Source: Epichloe hybrida (Eukaryota > Ascomycota > Sordariomycetes > Hypocreales > Clavicipitaceae). Taken from it: 64,000 nt of DNA. The notes beneath the pieces were generated by a model. It was not told where the DNA came from. It searched no databases and saw only the letters and a list, made by a program, of their open reading frames with translations. Positions 54,473 through 64,000 of the stretch are shown in pieces (the stretch's first letter is position 1; each line of letters opens with the position of its first letter). Where the stretch lies: positions 248,001 to 312,000 of the forward strand of contig JAFEKR010000047.1 of NCBI GenBank assembly GCA_019022495.1, read 5' to 3'. The position numbers and the translations under genes were made by a program.

Positions 54473-55991
54473 CTCCTCTCAATCTCTTCGATATCCTTCT
54501 TGGACTGGTGAGCGTTTGTTCAAGGGCAGAAGGCTAGTTTTTCCCGGGATGGGTGAGTCCCTTGAGTGGTTGATGAGAGGTGAGAAAGGAGGGACACGAT
54601 GAGACGGCGTCTACTTGTCAGGAGGACAAAAAGGTTAGTTCATGGGATGGGTTGCGATATTGAAAGGCGCTCTGTGAAGCACAAAAGCAGCACTCACTCT
54701 TTGGGTGAATTGAATCTGTAGCGAGGAGAAGAAAGAGAAGAGGGTGTAGTCCGTGGAAAAGCTCAAACGGGGAAGAAGGCAACGCTGCGTGGCCAGAAGT
54801 GCACCACCTCGCGGGTGTAGGGTCGGACGTGCCAGCTGCGCGGCAGTTGAGCCGTAGGGTGATGGGAGTGTACGGACGATGATTCGCTGGATTGCTTCTT
54901 ACTTTTATGATGCCGAGCTGGTCTGCTTCGTTTTCTTGCAAGTGGCATGGCATATACCTGACTGACCGATCTTGGTTGAATAGACCACCAGACTGCCGTG
55001 GAGCACCTTGGAGAGACTGTCCCGGCGAATCTGTCATCGACCAGTTTTTGAGACGGTGATCACGGTGATCAGAGAGTTTTGATGTTCTTTGAGAGAAAGC
55101 AACAAGGGTTTCTGAAAGCCGAAGCTGTGTCCCGCCGCTGATGCCGCTGCCGTTGCCGTTGCCGTTGCCGTCGCAGTTTGCAGTTGCAAATGGAGGCAGC
55201 CTGGCAGGCAGGCCACGTGCTTGATAACCAGCGGCAAGTAAAATCGATCAGAGTAAATTGCAGTGCGTATCTGAAAAGTCAATGCGTACGGGTTGAACAA
55301 GATTCTCGGGACAGCCAGCCCCTTCTGCCAGTGCAATTGCCCACGGATTTGTCGTGAGCATCGGTCGAAAGTGACTTTTGGCTGGGCCGGGCGTCGTCTC
55401 CTGAGTTCTGAGCCTCGACTTGAACCCCACCAGAACGTCGTGCATCCGTGATACCAGGCGACTTGGCCCGACATCTCTCAACCCGCGACAAGCACGTAGC
55501 CCGCATCACAAAAAGCCCGAAAAGGTTCGTCTTCTGCTATTAAATATTAAAAATGCCTTTTGGTCTTATTACAATGGTAAATACGTGCCTTTGGCGCCCT
55601 GGTTACTCGAAATCTTCAGGACCGACTGCGGCCGTGGCTTGTACCGCTCTATCATGACTTAACGCCTTGCGCGCCTGCGCAGAGATGCCCTTTCTGCCGT
55701 TCTCAAATCCAATCCAGTCCAGTCTTCTACACCAAGAACCAGAAACCCATACCCAATTCGTTCCATTTGATTCCATGGAATTCCAGCTCTACTCTTGTTC
55801 CTGTTGTTATTCTCCTCCTCGCTTCGTAGCCAATGCATCAATCAACACATTGAATGTGCTTCATCCCCTGCATGTATGCTCATGTCGCAAGACTGGTAGC
55901 CCAAACACCGAGAAACCATGAAGAACTGGCTCGCCTGCCATCGCATCCTGCTGTCGCGCGGCCAATGGAGAATCGATTCCAAGACAGTCCT
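54473..55991. other. Intergenic, about 1.5 kb
   Basis: The interval separates two minus-strand genes, so the promoter and leader of the helix-turn-helix-like gene lie near 54473-55100. A CGTTGC hexamer run at 55141-55171 makes an alanine/threonine stutter in one frame. Open frames of up to 146 codons have no recognisable content. Confidence 0.55.
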
Positions 55992-57113
55992 CTAATCCGA
56001 CTCGGGTTCGCTAAACACGGTTGATCGTTTTGATGCCGATAGGCTTCGGGTATGTGAGTGAGACGACCGGTGGCCGCCGGCCCAATGTGCCTCCTCCATA
56101 GCATGCTCCTTCAGGATAGCGTCGCCGTCTCCGGCACCGTAAATGAAGTACTGAACTCCCAAAAGACAATCGCAAGCGGCCTGGAAGCATCCGCAAATCT
56201 TGAAAGCCATGGGGATCGCGCTCGTTGACGTAAAGAACCAAAAGACCTTCATGGCGTCACCACCGATCCAACTCGCCAGAACCGAAAGTCGGAAGCCCTT
56301 GCACGACTGTTTTTGGGCGTTTGAGATCAGCTGAGGAATAGGCAGGGTCGCTTCGATAGACAGGCCGAGATATCCGATGAAGACGGAGTAGGCGGAATAG
56401 ACGGGTTCCATGGGTCGGAGGAGAACTTGGCAAACTATTAGGCCGCCAAGGAGGTACAGGAGAAAGTGCCAGTATCTGTGCGGAAAAAAAAAGAAGCGAC
56501 ATGGTCAGTCATCAAATCTGGTGAGCGCGCAAAGAGTTAGGGGCCAAGCATGTACACAGTCCAAGCAAGACTTGGAACTGAGGACTAAGCCATTGAGGAG
56601 AAGAGGCTAATAAAAAAAAAACATACGGCTTGTGCGATTGCCACTGCCAGAAATTATGAGGTCGCTGAATGGCAAAAGGACCAGGACCGCCTCCCTCGAG
56701 GCCAGAAAATGGCGCGCTTCCTTGACCTCCCCTGGTGGCAGGCAGTGGTCGGTGTTCGAGGGCAATCTTGAGCAGGATGAGTTGGACAACCACCATGATT
56801 AACGACTGCACCAGCAGACTGGCATCGAATTTGGCGCCGGGCCAGTAGAAGATCCTGCACCACACACAAGTTCCTTGTTAGAAAGCAAAGGATCCACAGA
56901 GGCGAAGCGATGCGCGTCGCACAGGACAGGAACTGGCAACCCAGCGTACCTCAAGAAGGATGCTACCAGCATGATTAAAGGAATGTCGAGAGAGAAGCCG
57001 GCACTGGTTTTGCTGCGATGCATGGCCACGATCTGATCGCCGTAGGAAATTATGGGCGACATGATGATAAAAAAAGGGGCCGCGAAGCCCGTCAACGTGG
57101 TCAACCAGCTCAT
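55992..57113 (-). CDS. PQ-loop membrane protein related to SLC66A2 / yeast ANY1
   Basis: Multi-pass PQ-loop protein. The family includes human SLC66A2 (PQLC1) and yeast Any1/Cfs1, which affects phospholipid asymmetry in the endosome/trans-Golgi system; a similar site is inferred. Three exons: 57113-56950, 56854-56627 and 56475-55992, giving 291 residues. The first motif is MSPIISYGDQIVAMHRSKTS then AGFSLDIPLIMLVASFLRIF (about residues 18-57), the hallmark of this subfamily. The second is TLPIPQLISNAQKQSCKGFR then SVLASWIGGDAMK (about 185-215). The final 40 residues are a polar Ser/His-rich tail. Exon 2 ends at donor GTATGT after AAG CC, the only choice that restores SHKPYWHFLLYLLGG. The ATG at 57113 starts just before the first helix. 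Intron 1 is 95 nt and intron 2 is 151 nt with long A/T homopolymers. Confidence 0.9.
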
Positions 57114-58876
57114 GACTGTCGCGGTTTTTTTTCTTTTTTTCCTTTCCCCTTCTTCTTTCTTTCTCGGCGGTCGATGATATCAGAGAGGAAAGGAGAAGGT
57201 CGGGGGGTTGCGACGAGCGACCACCGGATGGATGGATGGGATGATGGGACACGCAAGGAAACGCGCACGGCGGAAGAGGGGCGGCTAAACGAGTTTGAAC
57301 AAAGGAGAAAATCGCTCAAGTGCTATGATGAGTATATTCGCAGGCGCCTTGTGGAAATATACGATCAAGTTTGTGCTGACCTGCACGGCTTTTCTGGAAT
57401 TCGTCAAAAGTCAGTTCAGTCAATCCAAGTCGTGAAGTCGTGACGCGCCCTGCTAATTGATCTTGTTTCCGTTCGCCCCGCCCCACTTGTGCCTGAGTGG
57501 CCGACTCGCTCGGGGCTTTCATTGGATCGACCGTCGAGGTGTGGGGCATCCGGTAAGTCCAAACTCGCCAATCTGTTTGAGAAACGAAGATTGCATCTTG
57601 ACAAGTCTGCGAAAGACTGTACCGGAACATGAATGAAAAAGCTCCTCAATATATGCTACCCCCGTGCCTTTTTTTTTTTCCTTCAAGCCAGTGAATGTCC
57701 CGAACTAGGTGCATCTTCCCATTATCGAGCACGACTCTGAGAGCAATGAATACATCGACATCGGAGAACTCGAGTTTCACACAACTTTTCTATATCGTCT
57801 CCCTTGCAGCCCCCATTCTCAGGCCTTTATTCGTCCAAAGCACATCCATCCCGTTATCAAAACTCCATACATACAAGTCCGCCGCTTGAGAATCTTGTTC
57901 TCCGTTCTTCGGGGGAGGCTTCGTCCGAAAAGTAGTCACTTCGTCTACGCATGGCAGAGCCCAGATTTTTCCAAGAAGCGTACGTGAAGCGGACTGCCCT
58001 CTGACCACATTTCTCCCTTTGATCCCAAGGACATGGCGCCGGCCGTGTGAATTATTCCACCGAGTATCGACAGATTTTCTTGTCTCATCTGTATTCCGTC
58101 CCGGCCGTCATGACGCAACTTTGAAATCAACATTAAAACATGCTGGTTCCCAGACAAACCTACCGCGAACCAATACAAGCCCATACATACACGTGTCTAT
58201 ACACGCAGACACATCGATAGTCGCCACACTATACAAGTCAGCACATGGTATTGCAGAAACCATTGGAACAATTAACACAGAACTTCAACTCGGTCGTAAG
58301 TTTGACGTCCCGGAATATGACCTACCCTGCACCAGAAATAGTCTTCAATTCCATGTCAACCTCGACAAGTCATGGCAAACAGACAATTAATTAACCGCCA
58401 TTAGCCACCGAGCCAGTCACTCACTCACTCAGTCGATGCGTCTGCAGGCAAAACAGAGCGCCGACGAAACACATTCTGGTCCAATGCCGGTCTCTTCTAC
58501 TCGGTACCTTTGTCTTTCAACGAACGGCAATCAGCTATTAGCAGCGGCCTCGGGTCACCAGCGAACAAACTGGCGTAGCTTAGCCGAGCCGCCAACTGGA
58601 TAAAACGGTCCTTGTGCATTTCTTGGCACCGATCGATGCGGGTTTTGGAGGAGCCATTTCTTTCTTCCACGAACGAGCTTTCGGATGCACCCCAGACCCT
58701 GGACGGATGTATGTGGCGGCTAAAGAGACAATGCCGTGCAATACATATCTACATATTACATGGAGTACCAACGATGATTCATGGGTGGTAGTGTACTCCC
58801 GTAGGTGCTCCGAAACCCCTGACAGGAGAAAAATAAAAGAAACGAACCGGGGGAATAAAGGGACACAAGGGGATTG

Positions 58877-58899
58877 AAAAAAAAAAAAAAAAAAAAAAA
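58877..58899. repeat. Poly(A) tract, about 23 bases
   Basis: An uninterrupted A run in non-coding DNA. It could be slippage or the tail of an old retroposed sequence, but no element is recognisable upstream of it. Confidence 0.9.
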
Positions 58900-59400
58900 G
58901 CCTCGTCATCGTCGCAACCACCCACGCCCTCGGGTGAAACGGCTCACTCGGTAACGCACAACCATGACTGATTTGAGTAATTTCACTTGGTTCGTTTCTT
59001 GGCGGCTGACAGAAAGAATTGACCGCAACAGGCTGGATACATATGTACACATCATCATGGATGATATGTACATACATATGCATTCCGTATTTGGGCGAAT
59101 CACGAGCTCCTGTTGTTCCCCCGTAAAAGCTTATCAAGGGAACCCCGCTGCTCCGCCGTTGCTGCGAGCCACAGAAATCCAATGACAACGGCATGGCCAT
59201 GGCCAACGGGTCTGGTAGTGTCATGGCATTTATTCAACTCATGCACTTTTTCTCTTCTGCCTGATTGTGCATGTAGCACTCGGCAGTCATGGCAATGTGT
59301 GCCCGATCTTTTTCGGTCGTGCTGCTGTCGTGCTTGCTGTCGTGCTGCATGTAGGGCCATCCTTGGCAAGCCGGCATAACCCGGGCTTTCCGCCGGTTGC

Positions 59401-59443
59401 ATTTTTTTTTTTATATTTTTTTTTGGGGAGGGGGGGGGGGGGG
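59401..59443. repeat. Adjacent poly(T) and poly(G) tracts
   Basis: About 24 bases that are nearly all T, then GGGGA and a long G run. The poly(G) part could form stacked G structures on one strand. Confidence 0.88.
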
Positions 59444-59626
59444 TATTATCTTTGTCGTCATTTCTTCCGTCTTAGCCGAGCACCGCTCTCCTGCAACATC
59501 TGCATGTTCCTTTCCTTCTTCTTTTCTGCATGCCGCCGCCAGCTTTTGCCCGTTTTCGGCTCCCGCGAAGATTAGACGAGTTGGGCGGAATCAGAGAGGA
59601 GTGAAGAAGGTCCCTTGAAAGAAGCG

Positions 59627-59646
59627 AGAGAGAGAGAGAGAGAGAG
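59627..59646. repeat. GA dinucleotide run
   Basis: About ten GA/AG units in non-coding sequence. Confidence 0.85.
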
Positions 59647-59743
59647 GGGCGTGCGCTTGTGGGCTGGAGTTAATGTACATACATACATACATACATGGCA
59701 AAGAACGAGCTTGTTGTATACATATGTATACATACATGTACTC

Positions 59744-59794
59744 ACTCCGTAATACCCCGTACTCCGTAACCCCCGTAACTCCGTAATCCGTACA
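59744..59794. repeat. Cluster of CTCCGTAA / CCCCGTA motifs
   Basis: Six CCGTA words occur in 51 bases (ACTCCGTAAT, CCCCGTACTCCGTAAC, CCCCGTAACTCCGTAATCCGTAC). This is the densest cluster of the motif family seen across the window. Confidence 0.85.
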
Positions 59795-60343
59795 TTTGGC
59801 GCGGAAAACAAAAGCCCCAAGGTGGTAGGGGGGTGTGTGTCCTCAACAAGCAGCTTTCTTTGTTCTCCATGGAAGTTTTGACTAGCGCAGGATGCCGTCC
59901 GTTATCTCGACATGACACACGCCACAGCTCCAGTGACAGGTTTGCGATCCTCGTGGTGTGGATAGCTTGTGGGATGGCATGGGGCCAGTAGTATGTACAT
60001 TCGGAGCGTACGCCATGTCCGCACTCTTCCCGTACGATCCAGTCGGCCAACTGTAACGTCCGTACCATCCATCATCCATCGCCCGAGAGAAGAAGACAAG
60101 ATCCGAGAGGGGGGGTGGGTTGTCGAGATTGAGTGCCGGTCCTGTGTCGTCCACTCCTAAAGTCCCCTGGCCCCCGTTGAACCCCCTCCCGCTTCTTCTT
60201 CTTCTTCCCATCATGCCGACATCGAAATGAATTTGTTGGTGGACGAATTGGACGGGCCGTGGGCAGATCTCTCTCATGACTCAGGCCTTTGCTTTTCTGC
60301 CTGCCTGCCCGTGGCCCGTAGGTCGGCTCTTCGCTTCTGCAGT

Positions 60344-60371
60344 CCGTACTCCGTACATGTACGGATTACGA
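60344..60371. repeat. TACTCCGTACATGTACGGATTACG inverted motif
   Basis: GTACTCCGTACATGTACGGA contains CCGTACATGTACGG, a perfect 14-base palindrome built from the TCCGTAC motif family. Confidence 0.85.
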
Positions 60372-62712
60372 TCACCCTTTTCACCCGATCTTCACACCAA
60401 CTTGATATTAGGTATCATTTAAACCCAACAAAAGCTGCCAAAGTGCTATTATGTACAGAAGGTCACTGACACCCGCGCGCGGCTGTCCCACTCATCAAAG
60501 CCCGAAAGCTTGGGCTTCCCACCCGCCCAGATGATGCTATTAGTCGATGCAGATTTCAAGATTGTCATGTACAACGTGTACTCGGTACATGTACGTGGCA
60601 TCGCGAGCAAGAGCACACAGTCAGATTGCATATGTAGACGCTCGCTCCGCAAACTCCGTCGTGACGTACCAGTACCAGACTGGCTAAACCCAACGTGGGC
60701 AAATGCCGGCCCCCTATTACCGGTTTCCCTGTTGGTTGGTCGCTGTCATCGTATTAAGTGTATGTACTTGTACTGTACAAAGTGAGGCGGCGGAAAAGTG
60801 TGAATGATCAAAGCCCGCCCGCTCGTTGAAACAACGCACGCCCACTCCCGATGCGAGTCAAAAGTTCTGAGCTGCCCAGAACACACACATGCAAAACTGC
60901 CACCCGTCCAGGCAGGGAATGTGCCGTCACCTATATTTACCGTCTGCGTAGCATCGCATCACATCACCGGAGACTTGGCATTCTCATTGTCAGGGTGTCT
61001 GTGGGCATTGATGATGAATAAATACACCATTCATCGCTGCTGCCTACGACCCGAGAATCTGGAACTGGCCCATTACTCGAGGGCAGGTTTGCTACGCAAG
61101 CCGGAATCGAAACGGCTGAGATTCTTAAGCGACCTTGTTTGTTTTTGTCTTGGTTGCGGAGGCGCGCAATGGCAATGGCAACAAAAAAAGCCTTGGCAGG
61201 GTCGGACCCAACAAAAAAAAAAAAAAACCCCCCTCAGTGCTCACAACACGGTTTCGGTTCATTCACACCACACGGGATGAGAGAGATAAAGTGCCAGGCG
61301 CACAAAACTTGTTGATTCCTGGAAAAAGAAAATCTGCATCGGTGACATGCCAGCGTTGCCAACATCAATCCATCAATCCAAGAGCCAGGATCCCAAAGGT
61401 AGACTGACATACCGTATTACCATCAATCATGTTGGCTTGACCATTGCTAGGATGACCCGCATGTCGTGTTGGTCAGTCGTTTTCTTCTTGTTGTCCATGC
61501 GCGATGCCAATGCTCATGCGACCTCCCCAAATGAATCATTGCTGCCTGACGGCAGACGCACAAACAAGTCATGGCGATGATGTGCGGCCGTGGAGCCGAT
61601 CTGGTTGGTATCCAAGACCACATGTACATACTCTGTCTGCATAGTACATACAGTGTCATCCGTACCAACTGACACATCTCCATCCACCACCGCCAAACTT
61701 CTCTGTGTGGAGTCAAACACGGCCAAAAGAGCAGATGGATGTGCATCTTCATGCTGATGAACCGAGCAATCTTGTCACAGCAAAACATGTGTCACGCAAC
61801 CTGGCCTGAAATGGCAGGTTACTTCTCAGGACCCGACAGTCTGGTTCAAAAGTCAAGTTTGCCCCCTGCAATCACGGCCAGAACAACTGAATACGGGAGG
61901 GGGGTGCCGTTTGGTGTCTGTCCATGACAGAAACTTACTCCGAGTACTCCGGACAGAAGTTCTCAACACCCTCGTAGAATCTTGACGATACGTATGTACG
62001 TGATTGTCTGAACCAACATGATGATACATGAATACTGCCCTGTATACAGTGGGTCCCAGTAATTCCAAAGCAGCAGTAACGGCGCCGCTCGCTAACAGTG
62101 AGAAAATTGACATGGACGATTTGTGAAGAAGGAGAAGTGGCACGAGGAATCACGTCACTACTTCTGAAAACTGTTGCAACCGGATCCCCCGGCCGCTGGG
62201 CCGCGGGACCCAATTTTACCACTGCCGAGACAATGGAAGGAGGAGAAGAAAGAAGAAGGGAGAGAAACAGAGACCGGGACAATGTCTAATGCAGCAAATT
62301 GACCTGATCAGAGTGATCAGGGAAGCGAGGCATGGTGCCATGGGTTGTTTAATCGACCAACGACGGACAACAGTAACTTTTTATCCGTACCAACAGTGCT
62401 TGCTTACTGCTCAAACGTTGAACATTAGGGTCTGCGCGGGCTTGGCAAGGAAGAATCCCAACGCCCGTGCCAGTGAGCCACGGCAAGCAAATTGCTCGAA
62501 CCCCGTCATCGAATGAGCCTAAACGGTGTAGCAGACGAATTGAAACTCGCTCGACGAGATGGGTACCGAGACGGAGAACAGTGAGCATCAACATGTGCAG
62601 CTTCTCGAGCCGAACAGCGCCTGTTTTTTGTAAATTCCCCCTTTGTTTGGAAACCTTGGAAACCCCAGAACTTTTGTGACACTATTACCCATTCAGACAA
62701 TGACGTCGGCAT

Positions 62713-62738
62713 TCTCTCTCTCTCTCTCTCTCTCTCTG
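62713..62738. repeat. TC dinucleotide run
   Basis: About thirteen TC units in non-coding sequence. Confidence 0.88.
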
Positions 62739-63238
62739 CCAAGCGAGTGACTACCTGTATTACTCCGTAATACTGTAATGATATCCTGCGCTCTAGGCCG
62801 AACGAAACACTGGAGAATGGGCGGGGAAAGTATGAACAAGCTGTTTTGGCGAATTTGTAAAGTAGTGCGGGCCAAACAAGTCAGATCTGACCCGCTCCAT
62901 CTATTTTTCAGGGTAGTCCAGGTTCGTCTGTTTTTTTTTTTTGCGGACCACTGTCAATCAGTTCTGCTGTATGTGGCAATAACAGTGCCGCGTCGGCGTC
63001 GACCGACGACAACGGGTATTTCACGATGCTCGACGCACTCATGAACGAACTCGGTCAAGACGTGCCGAGTATTACACAACCTTGCTTCGTATGGACGAAT
63101 ACATATGCCTCGGTTGCGGTGACCCTCTGCGGTTGTCGTGTTTGATCTCCAGTGAGGGCCGCATGATGTGACGCTACAATGTGCCGGTGGTACAGGAATG
63201 CTGCCGGATAATTTACCTGTTGCGGGCCAAGGCCGCGT

Positions 63239-63276
63239 CAGGATCAGGATGAGGATCAGGATGAGGATCAGGATCG
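63239..63276. repeat. Hexamer repeat GGATCA/GGATGA
   Basis: Alternating GGATCA and GGATGA units, about six in all. It resembles the GATCAG run that encodes the DQ tract of the orphan protein at 45104-45135. Confidence 0.85.
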
Positions 63277-63530
63277 GAATTAGAATCAAAAGCACACCAT
63301 TCAATGAATGTAGTCCGCACTGCCGGCTAGCCTGGCAGTAACCAGCCGGGGTGTGTCAAGCCGTCAAGCCAGGGAGGGAGGGGGTTGCCACGCGAAGCCT
63401 GCATCACCACATTTACGAGCTAGTGGTTGCAAGGGCCTAGTTCGATTTTGTTTTAGAACAACGCCCAGATATTTTCTCCGTGCTTCCCCGGGTCTTGGGA
63501 AGGGCAAAAAAGAAGAAGGGACAAGAATGG

Positions 63531-63556
63531 TGTGTGTGTGTGTGTGTGTGTGTGTG
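63531..63556. repeat. TG dinucleotide run
   Basis: Thirteen TG units in non-coding sequence, able in principle to form left-handed DNA. Confidence 0.88.
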
Positions 63557-64000
63557 TTGTGTGTCAAGTTTAATATGGAAAAAAAAATCGTGGTCCACTG
63601 CCCCTTCCAGTTTGTCTCCGGCTGGCCAGACAAAAACAACCCGGTCGTAATATAGCCTGGGTGACCTCTCTCTGCGTAATTAATCAAGCATCTGCCGCAA
63701 TGGCAACTCTGTGTTGTCCGAGGATGTGTGTCATTGGTTATTGACTTGCATCGGTCTCTGAACAGTACATACATAGCAATGTGGTAGTACTTTGTTGGGA
63801 TTCGTACTAGTATCGGCAGGCTTCTGCATTCTTCTGCATACCGGTACTTTTCCGATTGGGAAGGCGCCGAACGTGGTGTTGCTTGAATAAGATGCCAGGG
63901 TAGCGCTGCGCTGGAGCCTGTCTGCTGGGGCTGGGGCTGGGGCTGGGGCGACAAAAGCCATGACTTGACGGGAAAAGTTCACGGAGTCCTTGTCACCTTG

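Larger units (their letters stand above)
57114..64000. other. Gene-poor right end, about 6.9 kb
   Basis: No open frame here is convincing: they are short, overlap on both strands, lack known motifs, and some arise from simple repeats. The first few hundred bases should be the promoter of the PQ-loop gene. The rest is notable for homopolymers (poly-A 58877-58899, poly-T and poly-G 59401-59443), dinucleotide runs (59627-59646, 62713-62738, 63531-63556), a hexamer repeat (63239-63276) and clusters of TACTCCGTA-like motifs (59744-59794, 60344-60371, 62759-62770). Part of a gene just beyond the right edge may start here, but I cannot support one. Confidence 0.6.

Noticed and set aside
54618..55037. 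139-codon frame upstream of the helix-turn-helix-like gene
   Set aside because: No similarity and no codon pattern. It more likely lies in the 5' leader or promoter of that gene.
55034..55474. 146-codon minus-strand frame with an alanine/threonine run
   Set aside because: Its regular part is a CGTTGC hexamer repeat. The rest has no motif, and overlapping frames on both strands are of similar length.
57709..57987. Possible small gene near 57.7 kb
   Set aside because: 93 codons without similarity, no good upstream signal, and equal-length frames on the opposite strand.

Overview
The window reads as nuclear chromosome sequence from a filamentous ascomycete, most likely a Sordariomycete and possibly a member of the Hypocreales. 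The evidence is genes split by short introns (mostly 60-150 nt) with GTRNGT donors and YAG acceptors, fungal-specific families (rhodopsin-like membrane protein, Zn2Cys6 regulator), and ascomycete-type housekeeping proteins. Species is not determined. Fifteen protein-coding genes are supported, one of them cut by the left edge. There is one 5S rRNA-like fragment and no complete RNA gene, transposon or CRISPR array that I can support. Exon boundaries were placed by hand from splice signals and reading-frame continuity.

Left third (1-18 kb, gene-dense): N-terminal part of a UBA/RWD-type DEAH RNA helicase (-), importin alpha (-) divergent from the telomere end-binding protein POT1 (+), cohesin subunit SCC3 (-) divergent from urease accessory UreD (+), RNA polymerase III subunit RPC4 (+), and a convergent seven-helix rhodopsin-like protein (-). 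These are mostly nuclear housekeeping functions (transport, telomere, cohesion, Pol III transcription), with no sign of a functional cluster.

Middle (18-40 kb): two very gene-poor stretches (about 5 kb and 7.3 kb) flank a regulator whose Zn2Cys6 cluster sits at the C-terminus. A B-type mitotic cyclin with a four-codon first exon and the mitochondrial aspartate/glutamate carrier follow.

Right third (40-57 kb): a secreted repeat protein with Kex2-type KR sites, a cystinosin-like PQ-loop transporter, a three-copy minisatellite with RIP-like transitions, a three-exon orphan gene, the 5S rRNA fragment, mitochondrial leucyl-tRNA synthetase (-) divergent from a MET12-type methylenetetrahydrofolate reductase (+), an unknown protein with two helix-turn-helix-like repeats (-), and a PQ-loop membrane protein related to SLC66A2/ANY1 (-).

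The last 6.9 kb (57.1-64 kb) shows no convincing gene and is rich in homopolymers, dinucleotide repeats and copies of a TACGGAGTA-like motif scattered through the non-coding parts of the window. The most interesting items are the secreted Kex2 repeat protein with decaying cleavage sites, the regulator whose retained intron would remove its DNA-binding domain, the orphan/minisatellite/5S-relic block at 43.6-46 kb, and the dispersed TACGGAGTA motif.
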